Origin: an uncultured Bacteroidota bacterium
Lineage (GTDB): Bacteria > Bacteroidota > Bacteroidia > Bacteroidales > UBA12481
Reading direction: 5' to 3'
Assembly: GCA_903851365.1 (NCBI GenBank)
Contig: CAINOB010000015.1
Location: 1 to 59,351, forward strand
Length of the DNA stretch: 59,351 bases
Shown in pieces: positions 43,496 through 51,977 of this stretch (position 1 is the stretch's first letter; each line of letters opens with the position of its first letter). A program made the position numbers and the translations under genes. The notes under the pieces are model-generated. The model was not told where the DNA came from. It saw only the letters and a list, made by a program, of their open reading frames with translations, and ran no database searches.

Positions 43496-45604
43496 ATGGC
43501 AACATTACAAACACTTAGAAACAAAGCAGGCGTACTGCTGGCAGCTATTATCGGCCTTTCATTACTGGCCTTTATCCTGGGAGACTTCCTGAATTCAGGT
43601 TCGGGATTATTGCGTAAAAAGCAAACTGAGATTGCCGTGATTAACGGTAAATCCATCAGCTATCAGGAATTCCAGGTGAAAATGGAAAAAGGGATCGAAA
43701 ATTACAAGCAAAGTTCCCAAACCACGAACGTCGATGAGCAGACCTATGCTTCCATTCGCAACCAGATATGGAACAGCTATCTGAATGAATTCGTATATAG
43801 TGATCAATATGATGCTCTGGGCCTTGCATGCTCCTCCGATGAGCTGTTTGATATGGTTCAGGGAAAGAATATACATCCGCAAATCCAGCAGGCACAGATC
43901 TTTCAGAACAAGGCCACCGGCGGTTTCGACCGTAACCGCGTGATCCAGTTCCTGAAATCCATGGATAAAGATGCCACCGGCCGTCAAAAGCAGGCTTGGG
44001 TCAGCTATGAGCAGGAATTAATCAAAGACCGTATCTATACCAAATATCAGACCCTGATATCCAAAGGTATTTATGTTACCCGCAAGCAGGTTGATGCTGA
44101 CTTTGTTGAGACCTACAAAAAATACGACATTAATTTCGTTCCCATCCGCTATGCCATCACCCCCGACAGTCTTGTTAAGGTGACCGAAGCGGAAGTGAAA
44201 AAATATTACGACGCCAATCTGAGTAAATTCAAGCAGGAAGCTTCACGCGACCTGGCTTATGTTGTTTGGGACATTGTTCCGTCGCAGCAGGATAAAGATA
44301 CAGTTGAGCATTGGATCAAAGCTCAGAAACCCGAGTTTGAAAGAATCGAAAATGCCGCCCAATATGTTGCCGCTACTTCCGAAGTTCCTTTCAATGAAGC
44401 TTACCTCGGACCGAAAGATTTTGGCGAAAACCTTCGCGCATGGGCCATGTCGGCTGATAAGGGAAGTGTATTCGGACCGTATCAGGAAGGCCTCATCTGG
44501 AGACTTGCCAGGATCACTGATATTCAGAATCTTCCTGATTCCGTGAAAGCCAGTCATATCCTGATTCTTCCGGCTAATGGCAATGACTTTGATGCAGCGC
44601 AGAAAACTGCCGACAGCATCAAGGGCCTGATCGATCGCGGACAGGATTTTGCCACTCTGGCAGCAAAATATGGCAACGACGCCAGCAAAGATAAAGGCGG
44701 AGATCTGGGTTGGTTCACCAATGAAAAGATGATCCCCGAATTTTCAAAAGTTTGTTTCTTTGGTAAGAAAGGCGACCTGGTTACAGCAAAATCCCGTGCA
44801 GGTGTGCACATCATCAAAATCGTTGATCAGGCTGCTTCCTCCAGAAAAGTGCAGATTGCATTTCTGGAGCGCACCATATCAGCCGGCGACAAAACTTATC
44901 AGGATATTTACACCCAGGCCTCGAAATTTGCTTCCAGTTACGATAACGGAACCAAGTTTGAGGATGGCATCAGCAAAGAAAACCTGAACAAGCGTATTGC
45001 CACTAACCTTCATGAAGGCGATGCCGCCATCACAGGGCTCGACAATCCACGCGAACTGGTCCGCTGGGCCTTCACTGCCAAAAAAGGCGATCTCTCCGAC
45101 CTGAAAGAATACGGTCCGCGCTTTGTATTGGCCAAGCTCACCGAAGTCCGTGAAAAAGGTACTGCTCCAATGGATCAGGTACGCACGCAGATCGAGAACA
45201 GCATCCGCAATGACAAGAAAGCTGAATTACTCATAGCCAAGGCAAACCAGGAGCTCCAGTCGTCGAGCTCGCTTGAAGCCCTTGCACCTAAATTCAATTC
45301 CAACGTAGCCACGGCAGCCAACTCCTACTTCACCTCCTATACCATCACCGGATTAGGAATGGAGCCAAATGTATCCGCAGCAATGACCTTTACCCCGGTA
45401 AATACGATCAGCAAGCCGATCAAAGGTACCAGTGGAGTATATGTTATCCAGGTGACGAAAGTCCAGGAGCCGGGAGCCGAGGCCAACCGGGCCGACTGTG
45501 TTTCCCGCTTAGAGCAGTCGTATACCTCGCGTGCCGGTTACCAGGTATTTGCCGCCCTCGAGAAAAATGCGAAGATTGTTGACAAGAGGACCAAGTTCTA
45601 CTAG
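43496..45604 (+). CDS. PpiD/SurA-like peptidyl-prolyl isomerase
   Basis: This 702-residue periplasmic folding factor is anchored by one N-terminal helix (AGVLLAAIIGLSLLAFILGDFL, residues 12-33). It has a SurA-type chaperone N-domain (about 45-200) and a parvulin domain around 350-440 (VKASHILI, FATLAAKYGNDASKDKGGDLGWF, VHIIKIVD). A long C-terminal region probably holds a second, degenerate parvulin domain. Length and order match PpiD. It probably helps outer-membrane proteins reach the membrane folded correctly, in keeping with the preceding envelope genes. It ends in a strong terminator. Confidence 0.9.
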   Translation: MATLQTLRNKAGVLLAAIIGLSLLAFILGDFLNSGSGLLRKKQTEIAVINGKSISYQEFQVKMEKGIENYKQSSQTTNVDEQTYASIRNQIWNSYLNEFVYSDQYDALGLACSSDELFDMVQGKNIHPQIQQAQIFQNKATGGFDRNRVIQFLKSMDKDATGRQKQAWVSYEQELIKDRIYTKYQTLISKGIYVTRKQVDADFVETYKKYDINFVPIRYAITPDSLVKVTEAEVKKYYDANLSKFKQEASRDLAYVVWDIVPSQQDKDTVEHWIKAQKPEFERIENAAQYVAATSEVPFNEAYLGPKDFGENLRAWAMSADKGSVFGPYQEGLIWRLARITDIQNLPDSVKASHILILPANGNDFDAAQKTADSIKGLIDRGQDFATLAAKYGNDASKDKGGDLGWFTNEKMIPEFSKVCFFGKKGDLVTAKSRAGVHIIKIVDQAASSRKVQIAFLERTISAGDKTYQDIYTQASKFASSYDNGTKFEDGISKENLNKRIATNLHEGDAAITGLDNPRELVRWAFTAKKGDLSDLKEYGPRFVLAKLTEVREKGTAPMDQVRTQIENSIRNDKKAELLIAKANQELQSSSSLEALAPKFNSNVATAANSYFTSYTITGLGMEPNVSAAMTFTPVNTISKPIKGTSGVYVIQVTKVQEPGAEANRADCVSRLEQSYTSRAGYQVFAALEKNAKIVDKRTKFY

Positions 45605-45628
45605 AAACTCTCACTTTACTTACAAATA

Positions 45629-45664
45629 AAAAAGGCTCTGTACCATGTGGTGCGGGGCCTTTTT
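45629..45664. terminator. Bidirectional terminator between ppiD-like gene and lanC
   Basis: AAAAAGGCTCTGTACCA (45629-45645) pairs with TGGTGCGGGGCCTTTTT (45648-45664), including three G-U pairs. An A-run on one side and a T-run on the other make it usable in both directions between two convergent genes. Confidence 0.85.
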
Positions 45665-45689
45665 CTTTTATTCCGATCGGGGCAGTATT

Positions 45690-46967
45690 TCAGAGCATGA
45701 GACCCTGTTCCCATCCGAGGGTGTCGGCATCGAGGAGAGCCAGCAGCGTGAGGCCCACGCCGGTTATCCCTTCGAGGAGGGACCAGGAGGAAATATAATG
45801 GTCGCCCGTGGTGAGAAAAAGGTATCCGGCGGCGGCATCTGGTTTCTGTCCATGGTCGAGTGTTGCGCGGGCCCAGTGGCCGGCGGCGTCGAGCAGTTCA
45901 TCGTGACCGGTTAATATGGCCATTTTATAGAAGATCAGCGCGAGTCCGGCCGTTCCATGGCATATACAGGCATCATGCACCCTATTGACCCCTGAATCTC
46001 TTCTGGAGGCAGCGTTATGCAGTATCCCGATAGCATCGGTCTGCCAGTCGGGCCTGTTGCAGTTCAGTCCGATCTGCCAGAGTGCTGCACCCACGCCAGG
46101 ATCGCCATAGCACCAGGCAAGCCTTCCCGGCTGATCGGGCACACCGTTCACGATGCGATGCGGAAAGATGGAGCCGTTGGCGGTATCTTGCATCCGGCAG
46201 GAGAGCAAATAATTTACTCCTCCCTTCAACAGATTATTACGTTCGGGATCGGGTTCCTGGTGGCTGAGCATCCACAGGACCGATGGGATACCGTGTGCGA
46301 GGCCGAGGTTGATTTCTGGTGTGCCAGTCTGAGGGTGGCGGGTTTCCCAGGATAGGAATCCCGGACCGGGAGAGATGGCAAGCGAGGCGAGAGTAGCTGT
46401 TAGGGACGGGGTCCCCGCTTTCGCGGGGATGACAACGCTTTTGACAGCATTTGTGAAGTCTTCCTGGGGGTAGCGTTGTTCGCGAAGATACATTCCGATT
46501 GCACCGTGGAGAAAGTCGTAGTCGCCATTGGCAAAGCGCTGTTTGGCGAAATCGTTCAGGCAGGGATCGATATCATCGAGGGCAGCGCCATCGGATTCGG
46601 AGATATGGCCACGGGTAGCGAGATACTTTAGGGTGAATCGCATGCCGGCCAGTCCGGCGGCAAATGAGGGCCAGGAGAAGCCATTGTTTACCATAGCGAG
46701 GGCGCGCTCGAGGGCGAGAAAACCGAGATTTTCATATCGCGATTGGCCGGAGCTGCGGGCATAGGAATAAAAAAACAGGGCTTGTCCGGCCAGTCCGGTC
46801 ATAAATCCGGGATCGGGTTCATGCTCAACCCTATTTTTAAGTGCCAGTGCTATAGCATCTAAATGCTGCTCAGCCAATTTTTTTACAATTTTTCTTTCAA
46901 ACAGGGGTAACCTTTCCACATTGAACCGTATTAAGCAATGTACACCAAGGTACGTGTTTTTTGTCAT
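45690..46967 (-). CDS. LanC-like lanthionine synthetase
   Basis: This 425-residue member of the LanC family forms thioether rings by adding cysteine thiols to dehydrated Ser/Thr of a precursor peptide. The zinc ligands are all present: Cys286 in WCYGDPG and Cys336-His337 in CHGTAG. The typical segments GLAG, LHGAIG, LGLAHGIPS (His225) and ITGVGL are also present. Residues about 176-192 (with VVIPAKAGTPS) are foreign to the family and encoded by a palindromic repeat (46411-46429) inserted in frame. The gene is GC-rich, unlike its AT-rich neighbours. No LanB dehydratase lies in the window. A precursor-like gene is 4.6 kb away (51552-51764). It could serve that peptide or be a general LanC-like protein. 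Confidence 0.85.
   Translation of the reverse strand: MTKNTYLGVHCLIRFNVERLPLFERKIVKKLAEQHLDAIALALKNRVEHEPDPGFMTGLAGQALFFYSYARSSGQSRYENLGFLALERALAMVNNGFSWPSFAAGLAGMRFTLKYLATRGHISESDGAALDDIDPCLNDFAKQRFANGDYDFLHGAIGMYLREQRYPQEDFTNAVKSVVIPAKAGTPSLTATLASLAISPGPGFLSWETRHPQTGTPEINLGLAHGIPSVLWMLSHQEPDPERNNLLKGGVNYLLSCRMQDTANGSIFPHRIVNGVPDQPGRLAWCYGDPGVGAALWQIGLNCNRPDWQTDAIGILHNAASRRDSGVNRVHDACICHGTAGLALIFYKMAILTGHDELLDAAGHWARATLDHGQKPDAAAGYLFLTTGDHYISSWSLLEGITGVGLTLLALLDADTLGWEQGLML
46411..46429. repeat. REP-like palindrome inside lanC
   Basis: TCCCCGC-TTTC-GCGGGGA forms a GC-rich hairpin. With its flanks, on the minus strand, it reads GTCATCCCCGCGAAAGCGGG, a widespread dispersed bacterial palindrome. 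The frame used translates it as VIPAKAGTP, a peptide commonly produced by such elements. Confidence 0.75.
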
Positions 46968-46990
46968 TATCGTTTGCCTAAGATAATAAT

Positions 46991-47009
46991 GTAACAGCCC
47001 ATCTGTTAC
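46991..47009. promoter_or_regulatory. Inverted repeat in the lanC / CHAT gene intergenic region
   Basis: GTAACAG-CCCAT-CTGTTAC is a perfect 7-bp inverted repeat 24 bases before the lanC start. A second, wider repeat (TCCGGGGG at 47020-47027 and CCCCCGGA at 47068-47075) lies beside it. Nothing else was recognised in 46968-47197; no -7 box was found for either gene. It could be an operator or an attenuator hairpin. Confidence 0.4.
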
Positions 47010-47197
47010 CGCTCACTTTTCCGGGGGCCTTCCATCCTTTCCTGCGTAATTCCATCCTCTCAAAAGACCCCCGGAGGAAGCGGGCTTGAAAAAACCAGAA
47101 ATCTCTCCCCAGATCTATTTGATGAAGCGCTACAAATCAGTATATGTAGTTCTACTATGTGGCAGTACCTTCATCAGAAGAAAATACAATTGTCAAA

Positions 47198-49852
47198 ATG
47201 TTGAATTTACTTCTTATAGTATTCTTTTTTATATTTTTTACACCACATACTTCTAATACAATTAATGATCTAAATAAGGTTCCTCTTTATTTGGCTTTTG
47301 ATCACTCAAACCCACTTAATATTTCCAACAACGCCATTAAATTTAGTAAACCGAAATCGGATTCTATAGATACATTAATTCAAAAGCTCATCTACGAAGG
47401 CAATAAAGCTTATAGAACCAATAATTTACTAATTGCTCAAGACCTTTATAATCAATTAAACTTCATTGCCAAGTATAATAATATTGAAAAAAAATATTGG
47501 AAAGAGTTAAGAACTACGCTTTCATATATGAGTACAATTTCATTAATGTTGCAAAACATAGGAAATTCAATTTCGTACCTAAAAAAAGCACTGGAAATAA
47601 CATTAAAATTTGATCCGAAGGATTATACGAATTCGTATTATTTTTTATTCAATATTGCTAAAAACTATTATAAGTTAAATGATTACTATAAGGCAATGGA
47701 TTATTATTCGCAAGCAAAGATATTAATTAGTGAAATAAGTAATATTTCACTTTCGAAAAAGGCACAATTATATAATAATTTAGGATTATGTTTCCTTAAA
47801 TTAGGAATCGATTTGGAGGCCAGAAAATATATAGAGGATGCTATTAAAATAAAGGTCAATCTTGGAGAGATAGATGATCTTGCTTTGTTTTTTGATAACA
47901 TTGCAATCGTCGAACAATCAAAAAAACAATATAATCTAGCTCTAAAATATTTTAATAAAAGTATGTTTCTATATGATTCCATAAAGGATATAAACAATTT
48001 AGCCTTTGTAAAGAATAACGTTGGAAATTTATATTTAGAAAAAGGATCATTTGATACATGCAAATACTATTACACTAATTCATTAAACTTAAGAAAAACA
48101 AGTCAACACTCAACCCCAATAGATCTTGTGCAATCATATAATAATGTCGCATATATAAATTTAAGAACCAGCAATCTAGATTCGGCTTCATTTTACAATA
48201 AATTGGCATTTTTTTGCAATTTAACAAATAAAAGGAATAAAATCTATGACAATTTATTTTCGATATCCGATTACCTTATTTCTATTGCAGATCGGATTGA
48301 ACTGAACTCACTACAATATAAAAAAAACAAAGATAAAAAGTTTCTTATCGAATCTTATGATCTATTGCCTTCGGCGATTAATGTCATAATTGGTCATTTG
48401 AAAAAACTTAACTCTATCTTTTCTTCAAATCAATTTGTAAACGAAAATAAAAGACTTTTCGATTTATCAATCCTATCAGCTTCGATATTGGATTCAGTTA
48501 TTAAAACAAAATACCCTAGAACATTAATAATATCAGAGATTTTTAAAAGCCTTTCATTAATTAACTTTCCAGCTGAGATTAGGAATCTTCAATCTAATTC
48601 GGAAGCAATTAGTAATTTCAGCTATTTCAAAAGTTATTATCAATTTGAAAACCTATTGAATTTAGGCAAGCAAAACGAACATAATTTAAACAACTTAACC
48701 ATTGTTGACTCTCTGATTAGTAATACAATTAGGATTGATAATCAATACAATAAATTCCTTGAGAAAGCTTTTAAAAATATACTTCTATATTATTCCTCAA
48801 TAGAAAATTCGATTTCTATTAATATAGATTCCTCTAATGCCAAAAACTTAATTATTGATTATTTCATCACAGAAAAAGAACTATTCATTCATACCATTTT
48901 AAACAATCAAGTTAGTTGTAAGGTAATTACAGTTAGTGAAGAATTTAAAAAATCACTTCAAGATTATCCATTCTCGATAAAGTCTTTGGATTTTAAAAGA
49001 ATTGCCGAATTACGTAAAATAATTTCTAAATTGCTCCTTAATCCAGTTATTAATCTGATAAAGTATTCTGACAAGATTACTTTTATTCCCGATGAATCTT
49101 TATCAGGAATACCATTTGAAACTCTTTCGATTAATCGAATACCAAATCAGAAAGATCCATATCTTATTGAAATCAAAGATATATCATATCGCTTCTCTAT
49201 TTTAAACCGTAATTATTCAAATCTACAAGTAAACAAAACCCATGAATATGAATTTTTTGGTATTGCTCCATATGCAGTGGATGACTCCTCATTTCAAAAT
49301 TTAAATGGTAGTGCAAAGGAAATATTTGATATTAATCAACTATACATAAATGAATCATTAAACAGTTGTTACTTTATTGGAGAAAATGCGACATATAATA
49401 ATTTTGTAAATGGTCCGCTAAATGCAAAGATCCTCCATTTATCAACTCACAGTAAGATTAACAAATCAAATTCAACTTTCAGTTGCGTTGAACTATTTCC
49501 TTCAAAAAACGAATCATCCCTATTTTTCCCTGTTTTGACAAGTCTCCCCTTTGACAATGATTTATTAATCCTAAATGCTTGCGATTCTGGTTCAAATATT
49601 GTCAGCTCATCAACTGGATTTGTGTCTTTTCTTCGGGGAATTTTAAACATTACTATATGTAATTACATCTGCACATTATGGAAAATCTACGACGAACCAT
49701 CCTATTTCTTTATTAAAGACTTCTATAAATATCATCTAAAAGGTAATAGTTACAGTAAATCAATGGCCTTTTCAAAAAGACAATTTATTAATTCCAAAAC
49801 CTATAAAGACCCAATCTTTTGGTCCTCATTTATACTTTATGAAAATGATTAA
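47198..49852 (+). CDS. TPR-CHAT domain caspase-like protein
   Basis: This protein of about 884 residues has a signal peptide (MLNLLLIVFFFIFFTP), tetratricopeptide repeats over roughly residues 45-330 (AQLYNNLGLCFLKLGIDLEARKYIEDAI and others), a helical middle, and a C-terminal CHAT domain (about 600-884). The CHAT protease dyad is intact: His751 in LHLSTHS and Cys795 in LNACDSGS. It ends in the usual SKSMAFSKRQ and PIFWSSFILYEND segments. CHAT proteins are caspase relatives. An exported one points to the periplasm or surface. The ATG at 47198 is preferred over a GTG at 47159 because the signal peptide starts there. It is strongly AT-rich and overlaps the S41 peptidase gene by 14 bases. A precursor-processing role is a hypothesis. 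Confidence 0.87.
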   Translation: MLNLLLIVFFFIFFTPHTSNTINDLNKVPLYLAFDHSNPLNISNNAIKFSKPKSDSIDTLIQKLIYEGNKAYRTNNLLIAQDLYNQLNFIAKYNNIEKKYWKELRTTLSYMSTISLMLQNIGNSISYLKKALEITLKFDPKDYTNSYYFLFNIAKNYYKLNDYYKAMDYYSQAKILISEISNISLSKKAQLYNNLGLCFLKLGIDLEARKYIEDAIKIKVNLGEIDDLALFFDNIAIVEQSKKQYNLALKYFNKSMFLYDSIKDINNLAFVKNNVGNLYLEKGSFDTCKYYYTNSLNLRKTSQHSTPIDLVQSYNNVAYINLRTSNLDSASFYNKLAFFCNLTNKRNKIYDNLFSISDYLISIADRIELNSLQYKKNKDKKFLIESYDLLPSAINVIIGHLKKLNSIFSSNQFVNENKRLFDLSILSASILDSVIKTKYPRTLIISEIFKSLSLINFPAEIRNLQSNSEAISNFSYFKSYYQFENLLNLGKQNEHNLNNLTIVDSLISNTIRIDNQYNKFLEKAFKNILLYYSSIENSISINIDSSNAKNLIIDYFITEKELFIHTILNNQVSCKVITVSEEFKKSLQDYPFSIKSLDFKRIAELRKIISKLLLNPVINLIKYSDKITFIPDESLSGIPFETLSINRIPNQKDPYLIEIKDISYRFSILNRNYSNLQVNKTHEYEFFGIAPYAVDDSSFQNLNGSAKEIFDINQLYINESLNSCYFIGENATYNNFVNGPLNAKILHLSTHSKINKSNSTFSCVELFPSKNESSLFFPVLTSLPFDNDLLILNACDSGSNIVSSSTGFVSFLRGILNITICNYICTLWKIYDEPSYFFIKDFYKYHLKGNSYSKSMAFSKRQFINSKTYKDPIFWSSFILYEND

Positions 49853-51515
49853 GAAAAAAATTATTAGAAAAGTTATTCTTGCAGTAATCTTGATGTCAAC
49901 ATCAGTGTCAATTGTTGCTGAAAACAAGAACTTTTGTGCAGAATACATTAAAATTTGGGGTATAGTTAAATATTACACACCTTATGAGTCAAACATCATT
50001 CCAAAACTTGATTCAGTTTTCCTGGGTGGAATAAAAGCAATTTTATGCTTTAACGAGCGCACCACCTTTAATAAATCGGTCAAAGAGTTGATGAAATATT
50101 CGAATAGGTCATTGAAATCAAAGCCCATATATGAGACAAATCCCGAAAAAACGAAATACACCGATTCCTTGAATGGGTGGATAAAAACTGACAAGAATCT
50201 CACAAACCTTAACAGAAAAAAATTAATTCAAATAAGTCGGGTTGTAAGGGATACTATCAGCATATTTATAAAAAATAACAACGATAATTTTTGTGCTGAG
50301 TTTACAAACGAGAAGAGATATATAACATTGTACCCTCCCGTTGAAGTAAGGCTTCTAGCTTTGGCAAGATATTGGAATGCCATAAACTTTTTCTTCCCAT
50401 ACAAAAGCCAGATATCAGTAAATTGGGATTCCACTTTAAATGACTTTTCTAATGAATTGATTTCATGTGACAGTGAATTAAATTTTCATATGACTATCTT
50501 AAAACTCTGCACATTAATTAGAGATGGACATGGATCAGTATCGAGCTATCCAATTGAGAAATATTATGGATATTATCAATTACCTTTTATGGTAAACTAT
50601 GTCAATGATCAGATAATAATCACTAAAATTCATAAAAGCGCAATGAATTCAGGCATTAAATTTGGCGATGCAATTTTAAAAATAAATAATAAATCTTTCC
50701 AGGAATTTTATTTAAAAGATTCAATATTGATTTGGGGTAGCAACTCGAAAAGAAAAAAAAATATAAGTGCAAACAATTTCATTAAATCAAGAAATGAACA
50801 AATCAATGAAGTCCAGATAAAGCGAAATGATTCGATAATAAATATTAATTTTAAATCGATTTCAACTTTGTCAGTTATCAAATCCGAATTATTTGAATAT
50901 GTGTCGAAGCCCAATTTTTCGGTTGGTGACAATTACATTTATATCGATTTAAATCAAATAGATAGTATGGACTTTGAAAAACTAATCAGACTGCACAATA
51001 AACCATATATAATTATTGATATTAGGGCTTATCCAAATTGGGTATTAAATCAGATTGACGAGCTTTTTTCATCTCACAAAACACCTTTTGCTTCATATTA
51101 TCGCGCAGACCTGTCATGCCCAGGTCGATTCAATAGCCCCACAACGGTTTACCTAAATCCAGTAGAAAGTGACAATAAAGTTCATTATAAAAAAATGATA
51201 CTTATGGTCAACTATTCTACTATTAGTAGGGGTGAGTTTCTTACTATGGCCTTTCAAGCTCTTCCTAATGTATTAACTTTTGGAGACAATACAGCTGGAG
51301 CTGACGGTAATATTGCCCAAATTCTTTTACCAGGTAATATTTCAACAAATTTCTCCGGATTAGGTATAGTATACCCTGACGGGCAGAAGACTCAACAATA
51401 TGGGGTGAAAATAGATAGCTTTTATAAAAATACTGGCCTAGGAATTGCCAGAGGGTATGACGAAGAACTAAACTTTATTATAAAATCCATTATTAATGAA
51501 AAGGGCAAAGACTGA
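49839..51515 (+). CDS. S41 family peptidase
   Basis: This 558-residue exported serine peptidase (signal peptide about 1-27) is of the tricorn/C-terminal-processing class. It has an N-terminal helical domain, a conserved RDGHGS motif (His231), a PDZ-like domain at about 245-300, and the S41 core with the nucleophile in NYSTISRGEF (Ser463) and FGDNTAGADGN. The lysine of classical CtpA (T-x-GK) is absent, as in the tricorn-like subgroup, which uses a Ser-His-Ser-Glu arrangement. The start overlaps the CHAT gene by 14 bases, so translation is coupled. It shares the AT-rich composition of that gene. It may trim peptides outside the cytoplasm; the target is unknown. Confidence 0.87.
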   Translation: MKMIKKKIIRKVILAVILMSTSVSIVAENKNFCAEYIKIWGIVKYYTPYESNIIPKLDSVFLGGIKAILCFNERTTFNKSVKELMKYSNRSLKSKPIYETNPEKTKYTDSLNGWIKTDKNLTNLNRKKLIQISRVVRDTISIFIKNNNDNFCAEFTNEKRYITLYPPVEVRLLALARYWNAINFFFPYKSQISVNWDSTLNDFSNELISCDSELNFHMTILKLCTLIRDGHGSVSSYPIEKYYGYYQLPFMVNYVNDQIIITKIHKSAMNSGIKFGDAILKINNKSFQEFYLKDSILIWGSNSKRKKNISANNFIKSRNEQINEVQIKRNDSIININFKSISTLSVIKSELFEYVSKPNFSVGDNYIYIDLNQIDSMDFEKLIRLHNKPYIIIDIRAYPNWVLNQIDELFSSHKTPFASYYRADLSCPGRFNSPTTVYLNPVESDNKVHYKKMILMVNYSTISRGEFLTMAFQALPNVLTFGDNTAGADGNIAQILLPGNISTNFSGLGIVYPDGQKTQQYGVKIDSFYKNTGLGIARGYDEELNFIIKSIINEKGKD

Positions 51516-51531
51516 CGCATCCTTTGCCCTT
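51501..51531. terminator. Hairpin between S41 gene and precursor gene
   Basis: AAGGGCAAAG (51501-51510) pairs with CTTTGCCCTT (51522-51531). It spans the S41 stop and lies just past the end of the convergent peptide gene. On the minus strand it is followed by TTTCATT, so it may mainly end the peptide transcript. Confidence 0.55.
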
Positions 51532-51551
51532 CACAATAGCTTATGCTTTAG

Positions 51552-51764
51552 TTAACAAACTTTAACCAATAAACTTATAAGAACAATTGCCACGTTTAAT
51601 TGTCCACCTTTACTTTCTCCATCACCACCGCACCTAATACGGCTGGCAATTGTGTCATCCCCTCCGCCATCCCCATCTCCCCCTCTAACTTGACGCATCT
51701 CGAGATTGTTTAGGTGCGCAACAGTCTTTTTGTCAAGCACCAGTTTTGGTTGTTCTTCTTTCAT
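51552..51764 (-). CDS. Lanthipeptide-like precursor with GG leader
   Basis: This 70-residue peptide begins MKEEQPKLVLDKKTVAHLNN and continues LEMRQVRGG. This is the leader pattern (L-x-L-x-KKT-(I/V)-A-x-LNN-x-EM-x-x-V-x-GG) of Bacteroidota natural-product precursors, several of which are annotated as class I lanthipeptides. Cleavage is expected after Gly29. The 41-residue core is Gly/Asp-rich at first, then holds Thr38, Ser41, Cys45, Ser51, Ser64 and a C-terminal Cys70, enough for two thioether rings. It ends in a hydrophobic segment (VAIVLISLLVKV). The LanC gene at 45690 is the only visible maturation enzyme. The family call rests on the leader; modification is inferred. Confidence 0.82.
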   Translation of the reverse strand: MKEEQPKLVLDKKTVAHLNNLEMRQVRGGDGDGGGDDTIASRIRCGGDGESKGGQLNVAIVLISLLVKVC

Positions 51765-51937
51765 ACAATAGCTTTTAATGATTTTTGGGGGCTCACTTTA
51801 TCAGGATTTAGCCAATTGACCTGGAAATGCACGGATGCTTCCAAAGTATGTAGATGCAATACGCAACTCCAAATGGAAAAAATCCGACCATCCTGTCCTA
51901 AAATTAGTCAATATGAATGCGCTAATGTTAGAATTAT

Positions 51938-51976
51938 CTGCTGCTGGTCAAATACTTACCTGCTGTTAGTCAAATA
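51938..51976 (-). promoter_or_regulatory. Two 17-bp direct repeats, 22 bp apart
   Basis: On the minus strand the units are TATTTGACTAACAGCAG (51960-51976) and TATTTGACCAGCAGCAG (51938-51954), identical at 15 of 17 positions and exactly 22 bp start to start, two helical turns. They lie between the histidine kinase stop and the precursor gene, about 175-210 bases before its ATG. Such spacing suits a dimeric response regulator. The rest of 51765-51977 shows no clear -7 box. Confidence 0.5.
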
Positions 51977-51977
51977 G

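Noticed and set aside
45645-45914. An 89-codon plus-strand frame after the PpiD-like gene
   Set aside because: Antisense to lanC and overlapping the terminator.
51714-51977. An 87-codon plus-strand frame opposite the precursor gene
   Set aside because: Antisense to the well-supported leader peptide and composed of Cys/Trp-rich random sequence.
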